From Pleionea mediterranea (lineage in GTDB: Bacteria > Pseudomonadota > Gammaproteobacteria > Enterobacterales > Kangiellaceae): a DNA stretch of 64,000 nucleotides. Under the pieces are notes generated by a model, which did not search any database, was not told where the DNA came from, and saw nothing but the letters and a program-made list of their open reading frames with translations. Positions 55,817-64,000 of this stretch are shown piece by piece. The stretch covers positions 1 through 64,000 of the forward strand of contig NZ_QGGU01000004.1 of the NCBI RefSeq assembly GCF_003148745.1, written 5' to 3'. A program made the translations under genes and the position numbers. How positions within the stretch are numbered: the first letter of the stretch is position 1; each line of letters starts with the position of its first letter.

Positions 55817-58800
55817 AATATTAATAACATTAATTTTTTCTCTGTATGCAGTCGTTACATATTCAACAACTGCTTATGATTTAGAGCCAATTACAACCTA
55901 TGAAACTGATTTAGTTCAAAGATTATCAAATATTGAGCTATCAAATCCGAGTAGCGCTAACTATGATCCGATAACAGGCACTTTATCGTTTTCAGAAACT
56001 GATATTGATATTCCAGGAAATTTTGACTTACCAGTAAGGCTTACTCGTTGGATTTCAGATGAAAATTTTGCGACAGGTGGTCCTAAAGGATGGATGTGGA
56101 ATATACCAGTTATTAGAGGTTATTACAGATACAGTATTAATAATGACAATGGTTGGGTTGGTGGTAAAAACTGTGATGGAACAGTTGGTGCAACTGCTTA
56201 CTCGGACACAAGTGGCCACACCAGATATATTAAACCAAGTACGTTTTGGGATGGGAAGGTACTTCATATTCCAGGAAAAACAACTGAAAGGTTATTGTAC
56301 GGTGATGGAACTACACTCGGGACACCCTATTATGAAAAGCAGTTCACGAAGTCAAATTACTATATTAAAGAATGTATTTATAATTCCTCTGGTGAACAAG
56401 GAATAGTTGTAAAGGCTCCAAATGGTGATGAATATTCGTTTAATAACTTCAAAACATATAATTACGAATCAAATGGAGATTTTTTTAATGCAAAATACAC
56501 CAAGTTATTACTTATAACGGAAGTAAAAGATAAATTTGGTAATATCGTTTCATATAATTACGACAATAGTAATAACCTAACCTCAATTGAAGCCAGTGAC
56601 GGAAGAAAAATTGAAATAGCATACCATAGTAACGGTTTAGCAAACTATGCAACAGCGCATGGTAAAAAATGGGATTATATTGAAACGGAAGGTCAAGGTT
56701 TAAAAGTTGAATTACCAGATGGAAGATATTGGGAATATCCATTATTGTTTTCAGAGTTTGGGTTTAATAAAAGCTCATCAAGACATGGGTATTCAAATTA
56801 TAGACCTTCTGGAAATGGCCAGCCTTTGGAGCCCATCGCTGGTTATTGCGAAAAAGGTAGTAATACTTTAGAGCGTACATACACCATAAAAAATCCCAAT
56901 GGACTTATAACAACATTTTATGTAAATCAGGTTTATCATGGTATTACAGGTGTAGAGCCTGATATGGATAAAGTTAAAGTTAAGGACATAGTTGATAAAA
57001 ATGGAGATGGATTTCGACGATTTACAAGAAAGCTAAACTGTGATGTTGAAATTTCACTCTTAAGAAAAAAGGTAGAAGGTCCCGGCGTTGTAACACAGAA
57101 TATTTATTATGATTACTCAGAAAATACCGGGAAATATCTACCACGAGAAGGGTTAAACTTAAATTCAGAATTAGGGTTATCTGGATATTCATTTGTTAGT
57201 CCAGCAGAAGGATTGCCGGAAACAGTCTCTAACACAACTGACTTTAAGACAACTACAGTACGAGGACCTACAAATATAAAAACATATTTTATAGGTAGAA
57301 AAGATCATTCAATAACTCAAAATAGGATTGTAGCAGTAGATATAAGAAGTATTTCATCTGAGCAGTTAATTAAAAGAATAGAGTATAAATATAATAAGTC
57401 AGATTACTTAGGGCAGCATTGGTTTAAGAAAAGTGCTGGATGTACAGGCTGCGGTTTTGACCAGAAGGTAGTAGATGCAATTGACGAAAATATTCAACAC
57501 CGAGTCAATACGATTGAAGTGGTTAACAAGCTGTTGTACAGCGATCGTACTGACAAATATTACCAGAAGTATTTAGATTATGATGTCTATGGGTTTAGTA
57601 GAAAATTCCATGAGTATAATAACTTTAATGAAAGCAATAGATATATTAAAAAAACATTTAAGCATGAAGATGCACTTTGGATATTGGGTTTAATTGAAGA
57701 AGTATCGATAAGTGATAATGATGCAAATTACACAACTATGTCAGAAGTTATTTATCATGATTTTTCTAATACAGGTTTGTATCAGTCACTAAAAGTTCCA
57801 TATGAATATAAACAGTTTGGAGAATGGCAAGTAAGGTTTAAAGAGTATCATTCTGACGGAAATGTTAAAAGTAAAGAGTATAATGCAAGACTGAGAAGTT
57901 CTAATGGCGGTGAGACGAGCGCTTATCGTTTTAAAGACCTATTAAACTATAAAAGAGGGAAAGCGCAAACTATAAGTTATCCTGAACGATATTCGTCTAT
58001 AGGGAAAATCACTGAAAGTCGGATAGTTAATGACTTTGGTCTTATAACAGAAGAAACAAACTTAGATGGCCACAAGACAAAGTATCGTTATGGTTCAGGA
58101 AATAGGTTAGAGTCCATTATTACTCCTGATAGTTGGTTGGATTATAGACTTGATTGGTCTTTTGATTTAGAAGGACGGCCAACTGTATCAATTAAATCAT
58201 GTGATGTTTACTATAGGTGTATATCAAATACAATTGTCAACGAAGAAGTGAATACATATGACTCTTATGGTCGATTAATCATAAAAGAAAAAAGAGATTT
58301 AATTAGCAATAATACAAAGTATATAAATTTTTCTTATAACGCTGCCGGAAATAAAGTATTTGAGTCCTATTGGTCTCTATTAAATAATGAAACTTCAGGT
58401 GTTTACCACGAATATGATGCTTTAAAGAGATTGGTGATTTCTGGTGAAACAGAAGGCGGTAGCATAAGTAAATCCTACTTAAGTAAAAATAGAGTCAGTA
58501 TTACAGATGCTGAAAGCAATACTACTGAAATAACATATAACGCGTACGGTAATTCTGAATACAATCAGGAAATAATAATTGATTCGCCTGAAAATGTGAA
58601 AACAGAATTTGATGTCAATTTGTTTGGTAATGTAACTTCAATAACACAATCAGGACCCGGTAAGGGACAAGGGTCATTAGTATCACAAACAGAAAATAGA
58701 TATTACGATAACCAACAAAGACTTTGTTTAATAAAACGAAACGATGTTGGTGATACAGCTTATGTGTTAAACGCAATAGGAGAGGTGGTATATCAATTTA

Positions 58801-60668
58801 AAGGTGTTTATGCCGGCACAGCTTGTAAAACATCTGGTTCTGCAGGAACTGATCCTCACTTTATTTATGATAACTTAGGTAGTATTTGGAAGAAGTATTA
58901 TTGGGGAAAAGCTCCAGATATTATACATGAGCGTAAGCCATCTGGACTTGTTGAAAAGTTAACATCTGGAAATGTAGTTACAGACTATCTATACAATAGT
59001 TTAGGAGTATTGGAAGAAGAAACACTTAGCTTTGATGATCAAGAGTTTAGGTTAGATTATTTATATAGCGACTCAGGACATAAAAGAGGTCTTGTTTTTC
59101 CTAATGGTATAGCTGTTCAATACGAATTAAATGGATTTGGAGGGCCCACTAGTATCAAAAGAGCGTCAGATAGTTTTTATTATGCAAAGGATATAAAGTA
59201 TTATCCAAGTGGAATGGTTGATAGCTTCAATTATGGTAATGGTCTTTCTCATAAAACAACATTGAACAGTCGAAGATTACCTAAAAGAATAAAGGACTTC
59301 GATCTTACAACTGTTGCTTTAGATTATGAGTATAGTTACGACAATAACTCAAATATTATTTCGATAGCAGATCATAAAGATCCTGGATATTCTTTGAGTA
59401 ATATGGCTTATGATGGACTTGATAGGTTAATTAGTACCAATGGAAATCAAAAGATCGGAAGTAGCCAAATACGTTATGATGGATTAGGAAATATAACATA
59501 TTATTCTAGCAAAAATAGAGTCCTAGACTATCAGTATGACTATAATAAAAATAGGCTCTTACAAGTATACAGTACAGGTACTGAATCCAAAGCTTATGAC
59601 TTTAGAGGTGGATACGATGAGCGTGGTAATGTACTAAACAATGGCCATATGAGTTTTGAGTACGACTTATCGGATAAATTAGTTAGATCAGATGATACAT
59701 ATTCATTTGCATATGATGGAAATGGCCGGCGTGTTAATGAGTGTGGTGTTTGTTATAGTATGTATAGTCAATCTGGTCAGCTTATTTACAGGGACTTACC
59801 ATTTGGTAGTACGAGAATAAGTTATATTTATATAAAGAATAAATTAATTGCAAAAGATGGATTTTTTATAGAAAGTAAATCAAGCCAGCATTATCGTCCA
59901 TATGGGAGCAGTATTGAAGGGGAACAAAGTGGGTTGAGTTATTCGGGGCATATTTATGATGACTCACCTCTATCTTCAAATAACCTTATTTATATGCAGG
60001 CTCGGTATTATGATCCAGTGATTGGGCGGTTTTATTCGAATGATCCCATCGGATTCCGTGATGTTCATTCGTTTAATCGATATACCTATGCGAATAATAA
60101 TCCGTACAGATATATAGACCCTACAGGAATGTGTTCATCAGATCCAAAAGCTGGTGCTAGAGATCAGTGTCAAAATACATCTAATTTAAAGCTTAGCCAA
60201 CAAGGTGCTAACCACATTAAGAACAAAGAAAACCCTAGCGGGCGATTAGATGTACATGATGATGGGGCAGGTAACCCTACTTCTGGTTATGGTCATAAAG
60301 ATAATAGTATGGTTATTGGTTCGACAATTACGCAGCAAACAGCAGATTCAGATTTTGTTAGTGATGTAGCGAGCGCGGAGCAAACTGTCCAAAACCTAGC
60401 AGGTAGCTTGCCACTTTCTCAGAATGAATTTGATGCTATGACAGACCTTGCATTTAATGTTGGAGCTACCACTCTAAATTCTACGAACAGCCCAGGACTA
60501 AACAATGCAATTGCAGCAGGGGATTATGAAGCTATCTCTAATAACTTAAAGTATACTAAGGCAACAAATCCGATCACTGGTCAAAAAGTTAGTCTTCCGG
60601 GTTTAGTTCCAAGAAGTGCAGATAGAAGAACCTTGTTCCGTGGTAATATTAAATATAAGAACCCCTAG
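55809..60668 (+). CDS. Exported RHS-repeat protein with C-terminal phage-type lysozyme (polymorphic toxin)
   Basis: The 1619-residue product has a Sec signal peptide (cut near YSTTAYDLEP) and an N-terminal RHS/YD repeat shell. The core ends RYYDPVIGRFYSNDPIGF ... NPYRYIDPTGM at about 1437, with the two DPxG sites that frame RHS toxin release. The last 180 residues are a GH24 lysozyme-like domain: Glu near 1474 (KEN), Asp near 1485 and Thr near 1491 (DDGAGNPTSGYGH). Later motifs are LSQNEFDAMTDLAFNVG and GLVPRSADRRTLF. The shell lacks the canonical HTDxxGSP segment. The likely target is peptidoglycan. A lipoprotein follows after 3 bases. Confidence 0.9.
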   Translation: MNKILITLIFSLYAVVTYSTTAYDLEPITTYETDLVQRLSNIELSNPSSANYDPITGTLSFSETDIDIPGNFDLPVRLTRWISDENFATGGPKGWMWNIPVIRGYYRYSINNDNGWVGGKNCDGTVGATAYSDTSGHTRYIKPSTFWDGKVLHIPGKTTERLLYGDGTTLGTPYYEKQFTKSNYYIKECIYNSSGEQGIVVKAPNGDEYSFNNFKTYNYESNGDFFNAKYTKLLLITEVKDKFGNIVSYNYDNSNNLTSIEASDGRKIEIAYHSNGLANYATAHGKKWDYIETEGQGLKVELPDGRYWEYPLLFSEFGFNKSSSRHGYSNYRPSGNGQPLEPIAGYCEKGSNTLERTYTIKNPNGLITTFYVNQVYHGITGVEPDMDKVKVKDIVDKNGDGFRRFTRKLNCDVEISLLRKKVEGPGVVTQNIYYDYSENTGKYLPREGLNLNSELGLSGYSFVSPAEGLPETVSNTTDFKTTTVRGPTNIKTYFIGRKDHSITQNRIVAVDIRSISSEQLIKRIEYKYNKSDYLGQHWFKKSAGCTGCGFDQKVVDAIDENIQHRVNTIEVVNKLLYSDRTDKYYQKYLDYDVYGFSRKFHEYNNFNESNRYIKKTFKHEDALWILGLIEEVSISDNDANYTTMSEVIYHDFSNTGLYQSLKVPYEYKQFGEWQVRFKEYHSDGNVKSKEYNARLRSSNGGETSAYRFKDLLNYKRGKAQTISYPERYSSIGKITESRIVNDFGLITEETNLDGHKTKYRYGSGNRLESIITPDSWLDYRLDWSFDLEGRPTVSIKSCDVYYRCISNTIVNEEVNTYDSYGRLIIKEKRDLISNNTKYINFSYNAAGNKVFESYWSLLNNETSGVYHEYDALKRLVISGETEGGSISKSYLSKNRVSITDAESNTTEITYNAYGNSEYNQEIIIDSPENVKTEFDVNLFGNVTSITQSGPGKGQGSLVSQTENRYYDNQQRLCLIKRNDVGDTAYVLNAIGEVVYQFKGVYAGTACKTSGSAGTDPHFIYDNLGSIWKKYYWGKAPDIIHERKPSGLVEKLTSGNVVTDYLYNSLGVLEEETLSFDDQEFRLDYLYSDSGHKRGLVFPNGIAVQYELNGFGGPTSIKRASDSFYYAKDIKYYPSGMVDSFNYGNGLSHKTTLNSRRLPKRIKDFDLTTVALDYEYSYDNNSNIISIADHKDPGYSLSNMAYDGLDRLISTNGNQKIGSSQIRYDGLGNITYYSSKNRVLDYQYDYNKNRLLQVYSTGTESKAYDFRGGYDERGNVLNNGHMSFEYDLSDKLVRSDDTYSFAYDGNGRRVNECGVCYSMYSQSGQLIYRDLPFGSTRISYIYIKNKLIAKDGFFIESKSSQHYRPYGSSIEGEQSGLSYSGHIYDDSPLSSNNLIYMQARYYDPVIGRFYSNDPIGFRDVHSFNRYTYANNNPYRYIDPTGMCSSDPKAGARDQCQNTSNLKLSQQGANHIKNKENPSGRLDVHDDGAGNPTSGYGHKDNSMVIGSTITQQTADSDFVSDVASAEQTVQNLAGSLPLSQNEFDAMTDLAFNVGATTLNSTNSPGLNNAIAAGDYEAISNNLKYTKATNPITGQKVSLPGLVPRSADRRTLFRGNIKYKNP

Positions 60669-60671
60669 ATT

Positions 60672-61253
60672 ATGAGATTTTTAACTTTATTGATGATTTC
60701 CTACATTACAGGTTGTTCAGCTAATTCTGAGCAACCATCAAACCATTGTCTTGATAGAGAATGGAAGGCAATTGGTTTAAAAAATGTAACAGAGACTCAA
60801 AAACAATTTGATTTAGAAAATGATTCAGATGTACACGGTGGGAAATATTCATGCTCAGGTTACACAACACCAAGTGAACTGAATACATTTCTAATTAAAC
60901 TTAAAACTTCTCTTGCTGCGGATAACACTGGGGCATTGGAAGAGTTGATGTATTTTCCTTTGGTAATAATACACGAGAGAAAAGAAGCTGGTTCAAAGCC
61001 TAAAGCTTCTGTTGTGAGAAAGAAAGAAGACTTTAACTCAATTTTAGGTGATGTGTTTAATCCATTGGCGAGAAAGGTGGTCGAATGCATGTCGTTAAGC
61101 AATATGGCAACAGACCCAATGGCTGGAATAGACGCAGCTTATGGGGGAATAATTATTAAACGATTTACAGAGTCAAGGCAGCTATACATAACATCCATTT
61201 CAAAGGATAAATTGCCTATGAATAAATGGTTAGAAAAAAACTGCACAGAATAA
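60672..61253 (+). CDS. Lipoprotein, candidate immunity protein for the RHS lysozyme
   Basis: The 193-residue product has a lipoprotein signal with lipobox ITGC (Cys near 15). The mature domain has further cysteines (NHCLDREW, KYSCSGY, VVECMSL, EKNCTE). It starts 3 bases after the RHS stop, so it is coupled. Periplasmic lipoproteins encoded directly after peptidoglycan-degrading toxins are typically immunity proteins. I do not recognise the sequence family, so the role rests on context. Confidence 0.65.
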   Translation: MRFLTLLMISYITGCSANSEQPSNHCLDREWKAIGLKNVTETQKQFDLENDSDVHGGKYSCSGYTTPSELNTFLIKLKTSLAADNTGALEELMYFPLVIIHERKEAGSKPKASVVRKKEDFNSILGDVFNPLARKVVECMSLSNMATDPMAGIDAAYGGIIIKRFTESRQLYITSISKDKLPMNKWLEKNCTE

Positions 61254-61267
61254 TTATTTTGTAACCC

Positions 61268-61290
61268 AAAGCCCTTTACTGGGCTTTATT
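61268..61290 (+). terminator. Terminator after the RHS-lipoprotein operon
   Basis: AAAGCCC, loop TTTACT, GGGCTTT followed by ATTTT, 15 bases after the lipoprotein stop. Confidence 0.8.
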
Positions 61291-61380
61291 TTCGGATTAA
61301 AGAAAAGCTTGGTTTACTTATACTTTATTCTGAACTAGGTGTCCTGTCCGCATGACCGCAGAATTTAAGCTAGATATTTC

Positions 61381-61410
61381 AAGCCCATTCAGTAATGTTT
61401 GGGCTTTTTA
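61381..61410 (+). terminator. Second terminator hairpin
   Basis: AAGCCCA and TGGGCTT arms around a 12-base loop, with TTT on the plus strand. It may protect the leftward small genes from readthrough. The 61291-61380 segment shows nothing else. Confidence 0.6.
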
Positions 61411-61471
61411 TTATTAGTTTTGTGTGTTCAATTTCACCAGCGGAGTGAGCAATGATTACCGGCAGAAATGA

Positions 61472-61570
61472 TCACCTTCGACCAGCAGGGGGCGCAATTT
61501 GAACCAGCGCCACTACTAAGGAGTAAAAAGTAAATAAAACTAGAAAAATAAAAGCTATTAGACCCCGCAT
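61472..61570 (-). CDS. 32-residue single-pass membrane protein
   Basis: The ATG is preceded by AAGGAGAAGATA, a near-perfect ribosome binding site. The product starts MRGLIAFIFLVLFTFYSLVV and ends IAPPAGRR: one membrane helix (about residues 3-24) and a short basic tail. It lies at the end of a leftward run of small genes. No family recognised; the ribosome binding site and topology make translation likely. Confidence 0.55.
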   Translation of the reverse strand: MRGLIAFIFLVLFTFYSLVVALVQIAPPAGRR

Positions 61571-61642
61571 TATCTTCTCCTTAAAAGTTGAAAGGCTTCG
61601 GCTTATACTGAATTTCCTAAGAAAATAAACTCTCTATTTATC

Positions 61643-61945
61643 TTAACTATCTCCACTGTCCAGTCCGTGTATTTTTCGATAATTTTTTATCATTTGTTTA
61701 GAAACATCGCTTTCATAACAAAGAGGAGTGGCTCCACCGGGTTTACTCCATGCGCTACGTTTACCACATCTTCTTCCAGCACGGTCAACATTAAAGGGGC
61801 AAGGGCAGTTTCCAGAGTATGCACGTATGGACTTTTTAATCAAAATATCAATGACTTCCTTGTCACTTAAAGTATCCTTAGAAAAAACCGGTGTAGTGGC
61901 TAGTGACGAAAAAATGAGTGTTGCGATTATGAGCATGAATTTCAT
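61643..61945 (-). CDS. Small exported Cys-rich protein
   Basis: The 100-residue product has a signal peptide (cut near VFSKD). A compact core with four cysteines follows: AYSGNCPCPFNVDRAGRRCG and GGATPLCYESDVSKQM. This core recurs in small periplasmic proteins of many Proteobacteria; its role is unknown to me. The ATG follows AGGAGGAAAAGTT, an excellent site. It is part of the leftward small-protein run. Confidence 0.7.
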   Translation of the reverse strand: MKFMLIIATLIFSSLATTPVFSKDTLSDKEVIDILIKKSIRAYSGNCPCPFNVDRAGRRCGKRSAWSKPGGATPLCYESDVSKQMIKNYRKIHGLDSGDS

Positions 61946-61976
61946 AACTTTTCCTCCTAGTCTTTAATATTGGAGA

Positions 61977-62192
61977 TTATCGAGTATGGCAAGCCGGACT
62001 GCAGTGTATACAGCCATCAATTGAACGCCCTGGATATTGCTTCTCTGCATAGTCTACAGCTTGTTGGCAATCAAAGAATTGACCAAGAGCTAAACGATTT
62101 TTGAGATTCGGCAAGTGATTGCAAATATCTTCATTGTGAACCTCGTGTTCACCAGTAGGTTGAGATTTTTTATTAATTATATAGTTGTTCAT
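61977..62192 (-). CDS. Small conserved protein with EHEVHN and CxxC-type motifs
   Basis: The 71-residue product has TGEHEVHNEDICNHLP near the start, then LGQFFDCQQAVDYAE and DGCIHCSPACHTR at the end. The four C-terminal Cys/His residues could bind zinc. I recognise this as a family of small conserved uncharacterised bacterial proteins. There is no signal peptide. It starts after an AAGGCGG site, 10 bases downstream of the 55-residue membrane protein. Confidence 0.72.
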   Translation of the reverse strand: MNNYIINKKSQPTGEHEVHNEDICNHLPNLKNRLALGQFFDCQQAVDYAEKQYPGRSIDGCIHCSPACHTR

Positions 62193-62202
62193 GTTTACCG
62201 CC

Positions 62203-62370
62203 TTATGGTTGGTTGCCCTGTTGTTCGTACTCTTCTATTTCACACTCCGGATAAGGCTTGCAAGAAATGGCCTCTACTGGGTAGGAAGTCTTTGTAACCT
62301 CGGTTTGCTCAACTTTTGTTGGGCTTATTTCCATAGAAAACCACATTATGATCCAACTGAAAAAGTCCAT
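62203..62370 (-). CDS. 55-residue membrane-anchored protein
   Basis: The ATG at 62370 is preceded by AGGGGGATAT, a strong ribosome binding site; a longer open frame upstream is not needed. The N-terminus MDFFSWIIMWFSMEISPT is a short hydrophobic anchor, followed by an acidic tail with Cys residues (CKPYPECEIEEYEQQ). Function unknown. Confidence 0.5.
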   Translation of the reverse strand: MDFFSWIIMWFSMEISPTKVEQTEVTKTSYPVEAISCKPYPECEIEEYEQQGNQP

Positions 62371-62482
62371 ATATCCCCCTAAAAACTCGTTTAGAAATAT
62401 TGATTCGGGGGATAAATTAGAGAAAGCTGGCGTGAAAGAACCGAGGAACTGACTAAAAATCAATGAGAATATTATTGGTCGT

Positions 62483-64000
62483 CTACAATTTGATCAATTC
62501 AGTGTTTCCTCTAATGGCTTTAGTGAAGATTATTGTATTGTCCTGTTCATTGTAAGAAATGTAGCCGCCTAAGGGGCTTGAGTGTACAAGAGCCGGTTTT
62601 GTGTCGTTATGTTTTAACGAATATAGATATGGTGGGCCATCGGCTTTATTTTCTACCCAAAATATGGCGGTATTTGTTATATACCAGTGATTCGAGTCCG
62701 CCATTTGGTTCGATTGATTGATTAGTAGCTCTGAATCTGACTCTAAGTCATAACGAACAAACTTATGAGAATGCTTAAACCAAGCAAAAATCCAGCGTCC
62801 ATTGGGAGATTGTTTTATTAATTGAGCATTTGGATACTTTTCTACCGGGGACATGGAGCCATCTTCAACATTCAGTAGGTTAATAATGGATTCATTATTT
62901 GTCGTACCTAAGATATAGGCCGAACTAGAGTTACTTGCCCAATTGAAATTCAGGAAGTAGCGATTTTCATTGGCTCCCCAATGAATACTATCCTCTAGTA
63001 AACTGTATACAAACCAGCGGCCATCAAACGTTCCTCCTAATTTTAGGCCGTCAGTGCTAAAGTCAAGTGACGTAAAACGTCCATTTTTCTGCAATTTCGT
63101 GACTAGATGAGGTTCTTCTCCAGGTGCTCGCAGCCATACTTGAAATACGCCTGTTTTATTCGATACCCACGCAATATGCTGGGTTTTCTGGGAATAAACC
63201 GGTACCGAATCAGAAAAAGAACTATCTACAAGAATCTTTTCCTCTTTTGTTTCAAGGTTATGTGAAGTTATATCTCGATCTATCAAACTACCGGAAATTA
63301 CGGCAAAGCGAGAATTGTCTTCATCGATGAGGATGGGAGCATATACTGGGGTGGTAGGGCTTTTTACGGGTGTTCGTTGTTTGGTTATAAGATCCAGTTG
63401 AACAATCTGATTGGAGTTGTCTTTAAAGTAGAGCTTTTTGCCATCTTTGCTCCAGTTAACAGTAAAAATAGTCGTTTCAACTGTGTCAACCAAAGTATTA
63501 TCCCGGGTTCCTAAGTCTAATATACGAACTTCGACTTTATACCTTTGTGTGTTCCGTAGAATTGCCAATTTGGTCTTATCTGGAGAAACACTCATAAAAT
63601 AGTCTCCCCTGCCTGTAATAGGTGGGGCTGTTATGCGTTCTGAAAGGCCTGTTAGATTTGAGTAACTAAATAGCGAAAAAGGCTGATCAATAGCTGGGCT
63701 ATTAGAATAAATGTATTGTTGCTCATGAATGCCTTCGATAATTCTGGCTCCCTCGGCTGAGACATGACAACTTTTAATGACCACAATGTCTGTTACTGAT
63801 ACTGAAGAAGGCTCAAAGCGTCCCTCCATTAATTCACATCGACCATCACTAAGCCGAGTGAATAAGATGTGTTTTCCGTCTTTTTTAACTGAGCCATGTT
63901 TATAGGAAAAATTTGGGTCATTTAATAGAGGTGTTACATCACCAGAAGACATTTGACGAATATATAGTGACCAGTTAGAACTATTTTCTCTATAGCTAAA
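62483..64000 (-). CDS. Beta-propeller (TolB/WD40-like) protein, 5' end outside the window
   Basis: The frame stays open from the stop at 62483 to the window edge, so the gene is N-terminally incomplete; an internal Met at 63952 is not the start. At least 505 residues form repeats such as FMSVSPDKTKLAILRN, FTVNWSKDGKKLYFKD, SLDFSTDGLKLGGTFD and IKQSPNGRWIFAWF, the pattern of TolB-like propellers. In this setting the missing N-terminus may be a CadC/ToxR-type winged helix with a membrane segment; this is a guess. Confidence 0.7.
   Translation of the reverse strand, partial: FSYRENSSNWSLYIRQMSSGDVTPLLNDPNFSYKHGSVKKDGKHILFTRLSDGRCELMEGRFEPSSVSVTDIVVIKSCHVSAEGARIIEGIHEQQYIYSNSPAIDQPFSLFSYSNLTGLSERITAPPITGRGDYFMSVSPDKTKLAILRNTQRYKVEVRILDLGTRDNTLVDTVETTIFTVNWSKDGKKLYFKDNSNQIVQLDLITKQRTPVKSPTTPVYAPILIDEDNSRFAVISGSLIDRDITSHNLETKEEKILVDSSFSDSVPVYSQKTQHIAWVSNKTGVFQVWLRAPGEEPHLVTKLQKNGRFTSLDFSTDGLKLGGTFDGRWFVYSLLEDSIHWGANENRYFLNFNWASNSSSAYILGTTNNESIINLLNVEDGSMSPVEKYPNAQLIKQSPNGRWIFAWFKHSHKFVRYDLESDSELLINQSNQMADSNHWYITNTAIFWVENKADGPPYLYSLKHNDTKPALVHSSPLGGYISYNEQDNTIIFTKAIRGNTELIKL

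Noticed and set aside
61430-61510. Suspected IS fragment between the lipoprotein and the small-gene run
   Set aside because: The sequence is better explained as the 3' end and flank of the 32-residue ORF; no transposase homology could be followed.
35656-64000. Prophage interpretation of the accessory region
   Set aside because: No capsid, portal, terminase, tail or integrase gene is visible; the lysozyme domain is part of an RHS toxin, not a phage lysis cassette.
1-64000. CRISPR array, tRNA or rRNA genes
   Set aside because: No regularly spaced direct repeats and no cloverleaf or rRNA sequence were recognised on either strand by eye.

Overview
The window reads as chromosomal DNA of a free-living, probably marine gammaproteobacterium. 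The left 35 kb carries housekeeping genes in the order typical of Pseudomonas-like Gammaproteobacteria: algZ-algR-hemC-hemD-hemX-hemY, cyaA, and lptM-dapF-DUF484-xerC-HAD with uvrD nearby. No rRNA, tRNA or CRISPR array was seen. I cannot name the genus; Kangiella/Oceanospirillales-type relatives would fit, but this is a guess.

Layout. 1-128 is the N-terminus of an IS5-type transposase cut by the window edge. 238-8737 is a leftward block: rimO, the heme genes hemYXDC, the LytTR two-component pair algR/algZ and a PAS/degenerate-GGDEF protein. 8882-15093 is rightward: cyaA, then lptM-dapF-DUF484-xerC-HAD phosphatase. 15219-19485 is a leftward metabolic block (aldehyde dehydrogenase, 2-hydroxyacid dehydrogenase, an exported hydratase-like protein) inserted between the HAD gene and uvrD. 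21946-30329 holds a TonB receptor, a SoxR divergon with a small ORF and a VOC protein, aroE, a gamma carbonic anhydrase and gorA. prlC and a lipoprotein with calcium-loop/YD repeats follow. A short stem-loop family with a conserved GATAAACA-type loop recurs in backbone intergenic regions.

At 35656 the comM (yifB) gene is cut directly after its Walker B motif. The following sequence starts with TGT and has two tandem sites resembling TnsB sites of Tn7-like elements. From here to the right edge (at least 28 kb) the DNA is visibly more AT-rich and is accessory. It includes a Xre/RES toxin-antitoxin pair, a TIR protein with a DUF3892 partner, two large exported proteins (one phospholipase C/P1-nuclease-like), and two complementary halves of a decayed IS30 transposase. 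Those halves flank a 4.8-kb cassette with an ExoVII-large-subunit-like membrane-tailed protein and a possible HEPN protein. Next come a hybrid histidine kinase, a secreted YHYH-HNH nuclease and a GH13 lipoprotein. An exported RHS protein with a C-terminal phage-type lysozyme is followed by a lipoprotein that is a good immunity candidate. The right edge has a row of very small exported or membrane proteins behind a beta-propeller protein. The 3' part of comM is not in the window, so the far end of the island was not seen.

The observation I rate highest: the RHS shell lacks the segment carrying the canonical HTDxxGSPxAxTDxxG motif. That same motif forms the C-terminus of the small exported protein encoded immediately upstream (55361-55816), which suggests a split RHS shell.
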